Of a stretch of DNA of 64,000 bases, positions 33,704 to 42,489 are shown piece by piece. Made by a program: the position numbers and the translations under genes. Origin of the DNA: Planctomycetia bacterium (GTDB taxonomy: Bacteria > Planctomycetota > Phycisphaerae > UBA1845 > UTPLA1); assembly GCA_015075745.1 (NCBI GenBank), contig JABTTW010000001.1:1922001-1986000 (forward strand), read 5' to 3'. The notes beneath the pieces are model-generated. The model made no database searches. It had not been told where the DNA came from and saw only the letters and a list, made by a program, of their open reading frames with translations. How positions within the stretch are numbered: the stretch's first letter is position 1; each line of letters opens with the position of its first letter.

Positions 33704-34674
33704 CTAGAGCGGTTTGCGCATTTCTGTAGCGATTCCGCAGTGCGTAAAGTAGCCGATGGCATCGCCGGGCGTCACGGCGGCAATCGCGCGGCCCATCGCC
33801 TTGCACAACGGCTCGAAGCTTCGCGCCGCCGCACTTCGCAGGTACTGCTTCACCTTTGACCACATCGGTTCAATCGGATTGAAGTCGGGCGAGTACGGCG
33901 GCAGGAACAAAGCGGTGGCGCCGACTTGAGCGATGGCCTCCATCGCGCCCGGGGCGTGGTGCGAGGCCAGGTTGTCCATCACCACGATGTCGTCCGGCTT
34001 GAGGGTGGGCGCGAGAACCTGGCGGACATAGGCCGTGAAGGCCGCGCCATCGATCGCCCCGGGCAACAGCATCGGCGCGGTGGGTCCGCTCAGCCGCAGT
34101 CCGCAGAGCATCGTCGTGGTCTGCCAACGGCCATTGGGCGCATGGGCCTTGACCCGCTGCCCGCGCGGGGCGCGGCCCCGCAGCCGCGTCAGGTTGGTCT
34201 TGGCCGAGCTCTCATCAATAAAAACAAGGCGATCCGGATCGAGGCCGCCCAGCGCCGCCTGCCAGCGCTGCCGCGCCGCCTTCACGTCCGGACGGTTCTG
34301 CTCATCCGCAAAGAGCGACTTTTTTTTAGCGACAGCTTCATCTTGTGGAGCGTGCGGCAAAGGTGGCCCAGGGTGACCTCCAGACCCAGCCGGTCGCGCA
34401 GTTCGGCCAGGGTCGCATCGGGCTGGGTCTCCACCAGCCTGCGGAGCCGCGCCTTTCGAGCGTCGTTGAGCTTCGGGATCGGTCCGGCCCGATGCGGCAA
34501 CGGCGCGATGGTGCCGAGCTCACGCCGTCGCTGCTTCAGTCGCCGAACCCAGGCCGGCGACACCTCGAACGACTTCGCAACCCGCGTGGTCCCATGCCCG
34601 GCATCGCACGCCGCCAGCACCCGTTTTCGCAGATCCATCGAATAGGCTTCCATGCCAAAGTACTCCTTCGGCAA
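33704..34674 (-). CDS. IS630-family transposase made by -1 programmed frameshift
   Basis: Two overlapping frames: the first (34,674 to about 34,282, helix-turn-helix part, MDLRKRVLAACDAGHGTTRVAK) and the second (34,360 to 33,704, catalytic part). At 34,320-34,327 the minus strand has eight consecutive A. Reading CTA AAA AAA and slipping back one gives K-K-K-S-L-F-A-D-E-Q, joining both halves into a protein of about 323 residues, the normal IS630 size. DDE residues are in LVFIDESSAKT, DDIVVMDNLASHH and SPDFNPIEPMWSKVK. The downstream frame has a frame-shifted stop copy after slip (RMSRTVRT), as usual for such elements. Confidence 0.88.
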
Positions 34675-34725
34675 CCAGCCTAACCTCTAGTGCACTATGG
34701 CGCTAGAGGGACGCGCAATCTGCTC
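33707..34725 (-). mobile_element. IS630-family insertion sequence (about 1,019 bp) flanked by TA
   Basis: Terminal inverted repeats: left TAGAGCGGTTTGCGCATTTC and, on the other strand, right TAGAGCAGATTGCGCGTCCC, continuing in a shared CTSTAGCG block. A TA dinucleotide at 33,705-33,706 and 34,726-34,727 marks the duplicated target, as in all IS630/Tc1/mariner elements. It inserted into the TAG stop codon of the neighbouring gene. Confidence 0.88.
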
Positions 34726-34946
34726 TAGTCGTCCCGCGAGGCGCCGCTGTGGCATTTGTCGATGTAGGACTGAATCTGGCGAATCTGCCCTTCGATGCTG
34801 TGAAGCTCGCGAAGAAGGATGCCCTCGAGGTCTTCCAGAGCGGAGTTGTCCGAGCCTGGTCGGGCCTTGGAGATGTCTGAGATCTCTCGCTTAAGCTCGT
34901 CCATTCGGCCGGTCAGTGTATTGAGTTTCTCGTCTGGCGTGTTCAT
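34725..34946 (-). CDS. small coiled-coil protein; stop codon reused by the IS630 element
   Basis: A 73-residue cytoplasmic protein (MNTPDEKLNTLTGRMDELKREI ... LLRELHSIEGQIRQIQSYIDKCH) with heptad-like helices. AGGATT precedes the ATG at 34,946. Its TAG stop is made of the target TA plus the first G of the IS630 end; on the far flank the original sequence was also TAG, so the protein is unchanged by the insertion. No family recognised. Confidence 0.6.
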   Translation of the reverse strand: MNTPDEKLNTLTGRMDELKREISDISKARPGSDNSALEDLEGILLRELHSIEGQIRQIQSYIDKCHSGASRDD

Positions 34947-35236
34947 ACCCAATCCTACAATCGACCCAGCAGCGCTGAGGTACGGATATCGCCAATAGGC
35001 GATTGCCAATTAAGTGAAACGTTTGACTATGGCCGGCCCGTCCCGGCAATCGCAAAATCATAACGGCCGCATCGACCGCCGTCACTCGAAAAGCAGGCGA
35101 ACAGGACGTCCGAAAACCAAATTGCCGCCCTATCGGGCTCATACCTGCATTTTCGGTCAGACTCGGTCGGTAAGGTGAGAAAAATCGCCCCGGCGATGGA
35201 AATTATCGGCCCCTTAACCCTCGAAAGGCCATAAGC

Positions 35237-36232
35237 TTAGTTTGAGCCGAGCCGGAACCATTCGGCGAGCCGCTTCAGGCCCTCGTCGATGGAAACCTCC
35301 GGCCGATACCCGAAGTCCCGGCCGGCCGCCGAAATATCAAACCAGTGTGCCGTCGTCAGTTCATGAACGACGAATCGAGTCAGCCGCGGCTCGCGCCGCA
35401 TGCCGAGCACGCCGAACACTCCCTCCATCACCGCCGCAATCGACATGGCCGCCCAGATCGGAATCGTCTTCTCAACCGGCGGCTTGCCGGCGGCCGCAAG
35501 GATACCGTTGACCAAATCCCAGATACCCCGGGGCTCGCCCTGGCTGATGAAGTAGGCCTTCCCCGCCACCGGCGAGCCGGGCTCCAGCCGATCCGCCGCC
35601 AGTATGTGCGCCGATGCTGCGTTATCGATGTAAACGCAATCGACCTTCTTGTTCAGTCCGCCGATGCGCCGCAGAGATGACGCCCGGGCGACGATGCGCG
35701 GCACGAGATGATTGTCGCGCGGCCCCCAGATGAGATGAGGCCGTAGGGCGGTCGTCGCCAAGAAGTCATCATTGGCGGCAAGGACAAGCTGCTCGGCGAC
35801 GGCCTTCGTCCGCGGATACGGGACCGAGTAGTGCCGCGAATACGGCACCGATTCATCCACACCCTCCATGTTTTCACCGGAAAAGACGACACTCGGGGAA
35901 CTCGTATGAACCAGCCGCCCCACCCCGGACGACCGGCACGCGTCGATGACATTCTGCGTCCCGACCACATTCGGCAGGTGGTATTCCTCGTAGCGCCCCC
36001 AGACGCCCGCCTTCGCTGCGACGTGGAAGACAACATCACATCCCCGGCACGCCTTCGAGACAAGATCGGCATCGGTGATGTCGCCGCGCCGGCAGTCCAC
36101 ACCGAGCGCCGCCAGCTCCGGATAATCCCCGCGGGCGAGGATGCGAACACTCTCTCCGCGATCCAGCAGCATCTCGACGATGCGCCGACCGAGAAAGCCG
36201 CCCCCGCCCGTGACCAGACAGCACCGGCTCAT
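35237..36232 (-). CDS. oleD: OleD-like 2-alkyl-3-oxoalkanoate reductase
   Basis: An NADPH-dependent short-chain/extended SDR enzyme that would reduce the beta-keto acid made by OleA. The 331-residue protein has the Rossmann motif VTGGGGFLGRRIVEML (about residues 8-23), the HVAAKAGVWGRYEEYHLPNVVGT segment, the YxxxK active site in YSVPYPRTKAVAEQLV (tyrosine 144-150 region), and the 3-beta-HSD-like RPHLIWGPRDNHLVPRIV. OleD proteins in Stenotrophomonas and Xanthomonas have this arrangement. The stop of oleBC overlaps the start as ATGA, which supports the ATG at 36,232 rather than 36,253 and shows an operon with oleBC. Confidence 0.88.
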   Translation of the reverse strand: MSRCCLVTGGGGFLGRRIVEMLLDRGESVRILARGDYPELAALGVDCRRGDITDADLVSKACRGCDVVFHVAAKAGVWGRYEEYHLPNVVGTQNVIDACRSSGVGRLVHTSSPSVVFSGENMEGVDESVPYSRHYSVPYPRTKAVAEQLVLAANDDFLATTALRPHLIWGPRDNHLVPRIVARASSLRRIGGLNKKVDCVYIDNAASAHILAADRLEPGSPVAGKAYFISQGEPRGIWDLVNGILAAAGKPPVEKTIPIWAAMSIAAVMEGVFGVLGMRREPRLTRFVVHELTTAHWFDISAAGRDFGYRPEVSIDEGLKRLAEWFRLGSN

Positions 36233-38802
36233 GAAATCTGCCCCGCGGCCCATTCGGCCAATTGCTCTCGGAATATCTTCGCGTTGTGCCGGATGTCCAC
36301 CGGAAACTGCGCGTGATACAGCACCGTCTCGATCGGCCGGGTATGTTCGTGGGCGGCCGCCGCGGCGACCAGCTCCGCGGTCAACTTGTCGAGATCGGCC
36401 TGCGAATCATCGGCATGCAGTTCAATGCAAATCACCGGCCGCTGATGGGGTCGCTCTCCGACGCCGACCAGCGCCGAGCGAAAGACTCGCGGGTGTTGAT
36501 TGAAAATCGCCTCGCATGGATCGGTAAACAACGTCCCGGCAGTCGTCACGACGCGGTGCGCCTTGCGCCCACAGAACCAGAGCCGGCCCTGCTTGTCGAA
36601 ACGACCCACATCGCCCATGCGATGCCAAATCGAGTTACCGTCCACGATCTTCGCCAGCCGGTTGGCCCGCTCGTCGGTGCAATAGCGCCGCGTCACCATC
36701 GGGCCCCTCACGATGATCTCCCCAATCTCGCCGGGCGAAGCAGTCTGCGCATCGTCGATTTTTTCAATCGGTCCATCGTCGATGCGAATGATCTGCACAT
36801 CGGCATCCGGCATCGGCCTGCCCACGCAGGTCCCCTCGCCGCGCGCCGTCCGCGCGGCAGTGGCGCTCAGAATCTCCACATGATCAATCGCCGCAACCGG
36901 CAGCGCCTCCGTCGCGCCGTAGGGTGTGTGAATGCGCGCGTCCGAGTCGAGCAACTTCGCAAACCGCTCCAGCGTCGCAGGCGGCACCGGCGCGCCCGCC
37001 GAGATGACCCGCCGAATCGTCGGAAGCTTGAGCGACTGCGCTTCGCCGTATCGCCCCACCCTGTCCAGAAGCGCCGGCGAGCCGAACATGTGCGTCACCT
37101 TCTGATCGCGAATCGCCCGGGCAATCTTCTCCGGATCGACCCACGCCGGCCGCGTCGGGTCCATATCCGGGATGACCGCCGTCATCCCTAGCGCCGGATC
37201 GAACAACGCAAAAAGCGGAAACGTCGGCAGATCGATCTCGCCCGGCTGGATCTTGAAGTAATCGCGCAGGATTCGAGCCTGTGCGTCGAATACCCGATGC
37301 TGGAAGAGAACGCCCTTGGGCGGCCCCGTGGAGCCGGTCGTGAAAATGATCGCCGCGGGATCGTCCGGCTGCGTCGTTGCGATCGGGAACGGCCGCCACG
37401 GATCGGCGCGAAGCTCATCAAGCGACAAACCGCCCCAGCCCCATCGCCGGCCGACAGTGACACGAATATGGCACGTCTTAAACGCCTCGCGATGCGACAG
37501 CCGCAGCAAGTGGGCGAGCGGAATGCCGATAAACGCCTGGGCATCCACGGCTCGCAGGCACTCGACCATGCGCCGCTTACCCATGCCCGGATCAATCAGG
37601 ACCGGCACGGCGCCGATCTTGTACAGCGCGAACGTCAGTGTGAAAAACTCAACGCCCGGGCGAACCATGACAATGACGCGCATCCCCCGCGTCACGCCCG
37701 CGCGACACAGGCCGTGGGCATAGCGGTCCGACTCCTCGTCCAATTCGCGAAACGTGACGTGCGCGTACTCGGCCTGGCCGTCGGCGTGCTGTTTGCGCGT
37801 CCAGACGATCGCCCGCTGATCGGGATGGGCCTTGGCCGCCTCGTGCAGGTGGGCCGCGACATTGAGAATGCCGCCGGAGGCAGGCGCAGATGGACCCGGC
37901 TCGGTGCGCACCGAGTGGCGGCGCACAAAGTCCTGAACCAGCGGGATCACCTGATCGCCGACATCTTCAAGGACGTAGTGCCCGGCATCGGCGAAAGAGT
38001 GTGCCTCCGCGTTGGGAAATCGTCGCTTCCACTCCGCGAGAAAATGCCGGTCGAAGACAAAATCGTGCTCGCCCCAGCAAATCAAAGTCGGCAGGCCCGC
38101 CAGCTTGCCGAGATTATCATCGGTCGCCTTGGCTGTCGCATAGGCGGCGTCGCGCGGCCGCAGCGGAATGTCCTGCACGAAGCGCAGCGTGGCAATGCGA
38201 TGCTCGGGCGTGTCATAGGGTGCGACAAGCCCGGCACTCACCTGCGGCGAGAGCCCCTTCCGCGTGGCCATCCATGTCGCACTGCCGGCGAACGCGTTGA
38301 ACCTGAGGACCGCGAGTTCGGCGAGACGGCTCTTCTTCCGTAGCAGCTTGAGTCGCCGGGGAAGCCGCTTCCTGGCGGGAAGCAGGAATGCGCCTGTGTT
38401 CAAGATGACCAGCCGCGCGATGCGCTCCGGCCGCAGCAGGGCCCATGAGAGCCCAATCATACCACCCCAGTCGTGGACTATCAGTGTGACGTCGCGCTCG
38501 ATCCCCAGATGCGCGAGCAATGCCCCCAGATCGGCGACCCGCTCATCCAGCGTATACCGGTATCGGGCGTCGTCCGGTTTATCAGAAAGCCCGCAGCCAA
38601 TGTGATCGGGGGCAATACAGCGATGCGTCGTCCGCAACGACTTGATCAGCTCGCGATAATAAAACGACCACGTCGGGTTTCCGTGGACCATCACCACCGG
38701 CGGTCCGGAGCCCTCATCCACGTAATGATAGCGAAGGCCGCTGCGATCGAAGGATCGACTCTCGAAGGGATACAGCGGCTTCCAGTCTGTCTGGTTGTCC
38801 AT
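36229..38802 (-). CDS. oleBC: OleBC fusion: beta-lactone decarboxylase + beta-lactone synthetase
   Basis: An 857-residue two-domain enzyme. Residues about 1-300 are OleB, an alpha/beta-hydrolase of the haloalkane dehalogenase class: HGNPTWSFYYRELIK, nucleophilic aspartate in VHDWGGMIGLSW (about residue 110) and the histidine in DAGHYVLED (about 275). Residues about 312-857 are OleC, of the acyl-CoA synthetase superfamily: FTTGSTGPPKG (P-loop, about 485-497), YGATEALPVAAI and the CGRKAHRV hinge-like stretch. OleC turns the beta-hydroxy acid (from OleD) into a beta-lactone and OleB expels CO2 to give the cis-alkene. Natural OleBC fusions exist in actinobacteria and other phyla. OleA, the condensing thiolase, is not in the window. 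Confidence 0.9.
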   Translation of the reverse strand: MDNQTDWKPLYPFESRSFDRSGLRYHYVDEGSGPPVVMVHGNPTWSFYYRELIKSLRTTHRCIAPDHIGCGLSDKPDDARYRYTLDERVADLGALLAHLGIERDVTLIVHDWGGMIGLSWALLRPERIARLVILNTGAFLLPARKRLPRRLKLLRKKSRLAELAVLRFNAFAGSATWMATRKGLSPQVSAGLVAPYDTPEHRIATLRFVQDIPLRPRDAAYATAKATDDNLGKLAGLPTLICWGEHDFVFDRHFLAEWKRRFPNAEAHSFADAGHYVLEDVGDQVIPLVQDFVRRHSVRTEPGPSAPASGGILNVAAHLHEAAKAHPDQRAIVWTRKQHADGQAEYAHVTFRELDEESDRYAHGLCRAGVTRGMRVIVMVRPGVEFFTLTFALYKIGAVPVLIDPGMGKRRMVECLRAVDAQAFIGIPLAHLLRLSHREAFKTCHIRVTVGRRWGWGGLSLDELRADPWRPFPIATTQPDDPAAIIFTTGSTGPPKGVLFQHRVFDAQARILRDYFKIQPGEIDLPTFPLFALFDPALGMTAVIPDMDPTRPAWVDPEKIARAIRDQKVTHMFGSPALLDRVGRYGEAQSLKLPTIRRVISAGAPVPPATLERFAKLLDSDARIHTPYGATEALPVAAIDHVEILSATAARTARGEGTCVGRPMPDADVQIIRIDDGPIEKIDDAQTASPGEIGEIIVRGPMVTRRYCTDERANRLAKIVDGNSIWHRMGDVGRFDKQGRLWFCGRKAHRVVTTAGTLFTDPCEAIFNQHPRVFRSALVGVGERPHQRPVICIELHADDSQADLDKLTAELVAAAAAHEHTRPIETVLYHAQFPVDIRHNAKIFREQLAEWAAGQIS

Positions 38803-38910
38803 CGGGGGGTTGACGCGGACCAGTAAGATGACAACGGCATTGCCGGGTTGATCAAGCCCCCAAGGCTAATCTCGATGGGTCGCCCAGTCGAGTTCGCAGC
38901 GCCGCACGCG

Positions 38911-39495
38911 TTACTTGTGCAGCAGGCTCATGATCTCGGCGCGCGTCGATGCGTTGTGACAGCATTCGCCGCGCACGGCGGACGTCACCATCACACTGCC
39001 CGCCTTCTTCACGCCGCGACAGGTCATGCAACTGTGCACCGCCTCCATCACCACCGCGACCCCTTTGGCGTCGAGTTCGTTGAGCAGAATATCGGCGATC
39101 TGCGTGGTGAGGCGTTCCTGCACCTGTGGCCGGTGAGCGAAGGCGTCCACGATCCGCGCCAGCTTGGACAGGCCGATCACCTTGCCGTTCGGCAGATAGG
39201 CGATGTGACACTTTCCTTCGAAAGGCAGCAGGTGATGTTCGCACATCGAATGAAAGGTGACATCGCGAAGGACCACCATTTCGTCGTAGCGCTCGTGGAA
39301 GAATGTCTTGAGATGATCGCGCGGGTCCTGCCGCAGGCCGGCGAACATCTCGGCATACATCCGCGCCACGCGATTGGGCGTCTGTTTCAATCCTTCGCGA
39401 TCCGGATTCTCGCCGATCGCCAGCAGTATCTCGCGGACCGCCGCGGCGATGCGCTTCAGGTCCACGTCCTTGCCATGTAGAACGGTTTCGCCCAT
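38911..39495 (-). CDS. folE: GTP cyclohydrolase I
   Basis: Opens the GTP ring to make 7,8-dihydroneopterin triphosphate, first step to folate (and tetrahydrobiopterin). A 194-residue protein with [22 protein letters not shown], the zinc and active-site [19 protein letters not shown] (His and Cys ligands near residues 87-90), [26 protein letters not shown] and the C-terminal [16 protein letters not shown] with the third zinc cysteine near 158, the family's signatures. Size is typical. It starts at 39,495 (cat on the plus strand); the longer upstream frame is noncoding. It follows the oleBC gene on the same strand but 108 bases away, so the link is uncertain. Confidence 0.95.
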   Translation of the reverse strand: MGETVLHGKDVDLKRIAAAVREILLAIGENPDREGLKQTPNRVARMYAEMFAGLRQDPRDHLKTFFHERYDEMVVLRDVTFHSMCEHHLLPFEGKCHIAYLPNGKVIGLSKLARIVDAFAHRPQVQERLTTQIADILLNELDAKGVAVVMEAVHSCMTCRGVKKAGSVMVTSAVRGECCHNASTRAEIMSLLHK

Positions 39496-39559
39496 GGTCG
39501 ACTCCCATCTATCGCATGAACTCATACAGACCGGCGCCCACCAGGGACATGGCGCCGAA

Positions 39560-40042
39560 TCAGGAATGCGAATATTTTTCTGACGTCGCCAGATCAAATC
39601 CCCGGTGATCGGCATTATAGCCCACGCCGCGGTATTCGGCCCGGCACTTGTAGCAGACCGTCGCCCGGCCGACGAACAGGTAGATGACCGCGTCGACCGC
39701 CACCAGCGAGCCCAGCGTGGCAAACGTCGCGATGACATTCTCATAGTAGTAGAACACGGACGCCACGATTCCGAAGACGATAACCAGCCCCAGGCCGACC
39801 TTCTGCGGGAAGTCTTTGCGAATGAAGAACTCCCTGCCCCCGCACCAGACGCACTGCGAAACAGCATTGCCCACACTCATGTCGCGGACATTCCGCAGCG
39901 CATGCTCGTGGCTGCACCTGTCGCACTTCACCATGGCCACATCGTGGTTCTTAATAATATGCAATGGGACGTTCAGCGGGTTTTGGCAGTCGCCGCTCCC
40001 GCATCGTCGTCGCGTTTCAAGATTCCCAACAGCCTTGGGCAT
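39560..40042 (-). CDS. zinc-ribbon membrane protein of unknown function
   Basis: A 160-residue protein. The N-terminal part holds CxxC-type cysteines ([20 protein letters not shown]) that would form one or two zinc ribbons, then two transmembrane helices (about residues 83-101 [19 protein letters not shown] and 107-124 [18 protein letters not shown]), and a final cytoplasmic [10 protein letters not shown] ribbon. No family recognised; probable role is regulatory or structural in the inner membrane. The start at 40,042 is the first plausible ATG; I see no strong ribosome site. Confidence 0.65.
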   Translation of the reverse strand: MPKAVGNLETRRRCGSGDCQNPLNVPLHIIKNHDVAMVKCDRCSHEHALRNVRDMSVGNAVSQCVWCGGREFFIRKDFPQKVGLGLVIVFGIVASVFYYYENVIATFATLGSLVAVDAVIYLFVGRATVCYKCRAEYRGVGYNADHRGFDLATSEKYSHS

Positions 40043-40244
40043 GTTCGGTACTCCGGTCGGGAATTGTAGTTACTTCATGGCCGCCGCAAAATCTCCCGCC
40101 CCTTCTTCGCTAGGTTAACAGAAACTTTCGCGGAAAAAGCGACAGGCTTTTGCCAAAATGCCACCGGTGTCATCGTCATGCCCCGGAGCCCTCGAACGGG
40201 ATTCGCCGGGGGCCTCCTGTCGCCTGATGAAGAAGGCTCCGATT

Positions 40245-41381
40245 TCAACCGCCCATCAGCTCAACGACAAACGCCTGCACGTCGCGCCCATCGAGCAGCC
40301 CGTCGTCGTTGACATCCAATGGACAGGGGTCGGCGGGAACGACGATTCCCAGCAGCACATTCACCATTGGCGAAATGTCCGCGATGTTGACGACGCCATT
40401 TGCGTCAACGTCGCCCTTCATGCACGGGACCGTCGCCGATCTCAAGGCGAGCCCACGAATGTCGGTGAGACTGGAGGCGACCATCAAGACCTCGCCGAAA
40501 TCGAGCGCGTCCCCGTCGGCGTTCAGATCGCGCACCCGCCAGATTCCTCCCGCCGCGCCCGTTCGGGCAACGAAAGCCCCGTCAGGCGTCGCCGCCAGCG
40601 CGCTCGCCGACGACAGCCCTTCGGCGTAAAGCCTGACCTCCGCGAAATCCAGCGCGTCATTGTCGCCGGTCAAATCGTCCAGCAGTTGAAGCGTTCCGTC
40701 ACCGGGCCGCAGCAGAAGCGACCTCGCCGTGGACTCGGCACAGATAGCCGTGCCCGCGGCGAAGTTTTCCGCGTAGCTGATGTTCTCGGCAAAGTCGAGA
40801 AAATCGCCATCGGCGTTACGGTCTTCGAGAATCCGCACCGGCACCTGCAAAGACTGCTGAGCAACGAGCATCGCGCCGTCCGGCCGCAACGCGATCGACT
40901 GCGGCGAGGTCAACCCGTTTGCGACAATCATCACTTCAAGCGCATCCAGCGCGTCCCCGTCATGATTGAGGTCGCGCACGGCGTATACGCACCCGCAGCC
41001 CGAGTCCGCGACGAACAGTGCGTCATCGCCCGCCGAAACGATGGCGGTCGGACCGGCCGGACCGGCGGGCAGTTCGGCGAAGGCAAGGATTTCCCCAAAA
41101 TCGAGGGCGTCAAAATCCCCATTCTCGTCGCGCAGGCGAATGATCGTACGCGAGGTTGGGTCCAGGACAAAGACTGATTCCGCCGTTGACGAGATCGCCG
41201 CGGCCGTCACAGGTAAACCATCCGCGAACAATCGCGACTCGTTGAAGTCGAAATAGTCCCCGTCGCCGTTGACGTCGACCAAGTAATGCACCTGCCCCGG
41301 ACGCAGGGCAAAGAGCTCCCCCGCCAATGCGGAGCCCGCCGCCGCGCCGGAGACCATCGCTATCAGGAGAACCGGATACAT
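40245..41381 (-). CDS. secreted six-repeat calcium-binding protein with dockerin-like C-terminus
   Basis: A 378-residue exported protein (signal MYPVLLIAMVSGAAAGSALA). Six repeats of about 48-52 residues each end in D-x-N-x-D-(G)-D-x-x-D-F/A-x-E: VDVNGDGDYFDFNESRLF, RDENGDFDALDFGEILAF, RDLNHDGDALDALEVMIV, EDRNADGDFLDFAENISY, DDLTGDNDALDFAEVRLY and RDLNADGDALDFGEVLMV. Each looks like a calcium-binding loop in an NHL/WD-like blade, so the fold may be a six-bladed propeller. The C-terminal KGDVDANGVVNIADISPMVN and LDVNDDGLLDGRDVQAFVVE form a dockerin-like pair. GAGGAGG precedes the ATG. Likely a matrix or cell-surface scaffold protein. Confidence 0.82.
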   Translation of the reverse strand: MYPVLLIAMVSGAAAGSALAGELFALRPGQVHYLVDVNGDGDYFDFNESRLFADGLPVTAAAISSTAESVFVLDPTSRTIIRLRDENGDFDALDFGEILAFAELPAGPAGPTAIVSAGDDALFVADSGCGCVYAVRDLNHDGDALDALEVMIVANGLTSPQSIALRPDGAMLVAQQSLQVPVRILEDRNADGDFLDFAENISYAENFAAGTAICAESTARSLLLRPGDGTLQLLDDLTGDNDALDFAEVRLYAEGLSSASALAATPDGAFVARTGAAGGIWRVRDLNADGDALDFGEVLMVASSLTDIRGLALRSATVPCMKGDVDANGVVNIADISPMVNVLLGIVVPADPCPLDVNDDGLLDGRDVQAFVVELMGG

Positions 41382-41436
41382 GCCGCCTCCTCTCGGCGAC
41401 GCAGTTTACTTACAGCGGCATTCCAGGGCGAGACGA

Positions 41437-42441
41437 TCAGTCCGGGCCGCTGGAGAGCAGCTTGCTGAGCGGTTTCGTCAGTTCGATGCGCTCGAGGATG
41501 ATCTTCACCAGGGCGACGATCGGCGTTGCCAGGAACATGCCGATGATCCCCCAGATCATGCCGAAGAAGATCAGGCCCAGCAGCACCACCACCGGGTGCA
41601 GGTTGAGCGACCTGCCCATCATCCGCGGCTCGACCACATTGCCGATGACGATCTGAATGCCGCCGGGAATCACGATCGCGAAAATCTTCGCGAACGTTCC
41701 CAGCTCCGGGTTCAACACGACGACCGGCAGCGGCAGGAGCGTCGCGATCACCGAGCCGATGTTTGGAATGAAGTTCAACAGAAACGTCAGAACGCCGAAC
41801 GCCAGGGCGAATCGCACGCCGATCACCTTCAGGACGAGGCCGACCAGGATGCCCGTCGCACCGGAGACCAGCACCTTGGTGACGAGATAGCTTTTGATCT
41901 GTGTCTCGAGCTGTTCGAGGATGCTCCCGCTCTGGGGCGGCGTGCGTTTGCCGGCCATCATGAAGAGCATGAAGATGAGCACCAGCATGCCGTTGGAAAA
42001 GACGGTCATGATCGAGCCAATCAGCGAGCCGGCCAGCTTCTGCACCGACTCGCGCGAGACCGTCACGATCGACTTGAGCTTCTCCGGCTCGATGCCCATT
42101 TGCTCCACCGGCAGCCGGGCTGCGATATCGTCGAGCAAATGGGCGAGCTCTCCTTCGTACTCGCCGGCGTGCTGAGACATCTCGCTGACACTGGCCCACA
42201 CCACGCCCCAGAGCAGAATGACCACCGCCGACCCCAGCAGGACCGTGGTGATCAGCGCCGCCGTGCGGCCGATGCGAAAGTACTTCATCTGAAGATCGAT
42301 GATCGGCGTCAGGCAATACACCAGGAAGACCGCGAGCACAAACGGGATCAGCACCGGGCTCAGAAAATAGAGCGCCGCCCCCACGGCGAACGCCGTGAGC
42401 AGGAGCAGGCAGATGGTTTGTATTCGTCGTTCGGTATCCAT
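41437..42441 (-). CDS. AI-2E-family transporter (TqsA/PerM-like)
   Basis: A 334-residue integral membrane protein with the AI-2E pattern: an N-terminal pair of helices (FLSPVLIPFVLAVFLVYCLTP), a loop DLQMKYFRIGRTAALITTVLL, a long soluble segment, then LVSGATGILVGLVLKVIGV, the family signature FIPNIGSVIATLLPLPVVVL and GNVVEPRMMGRSLNLHPVVVLLGLIFFGMIWG. Members export autoinducer-2 or exchange ions; the substrate here cannot be read. It is preceded 48 bases upstream (on the minus strand) by the PH-domain gene. Confidence 0.9.
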   Translation of the reverse strand: MDTERRIQTICLLLLTAFAVGAALYFLSPVLIPFVLAVFLVYCLTPIIDLQMKYFRIGRTAALITTVLLGSAVVILLWGVVWASVSEMSQHAGEYEGELAHLLDDIAARLPVEQMGIEPEKLKSIVTVSRESVQKLAGSLIGSIMTVFSNGMLVLIFMLFMMAGKRTPPQSGSILEQLETQIKSYLVTKVLVSGATGILVGLVLKVIGVRFALAFGVLTFLLNFIPNIGSVIATLLPLPVVVLNPELGTFAKIFAIVIPGGIQIVIGNVVEPRMMGRSLNLHPVVVLLGLIFFGMIWGIIGMFLATPIVALVKIILERIELTKPLSKLLSSGPD

Positions 42442-42489
42442 GGAGGAAACCAGCGGGCAAGCTTACATGCGCCGGCCCATCATGACTGG

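Noticed and set aside
35010..35236. RNA gene or small ORF between the coiled-coil gene and oleD
   Set aside because: No tRNA, conserved hairpin or coding pattern was recognised.
38911..39876. 321-residue version of the folE frame
   Set aside because: The upstream 127 residues are Ser/Arg/Trp-rich, antisense to the zinc-ribbon gene, and folE homology begins only at 39,495.
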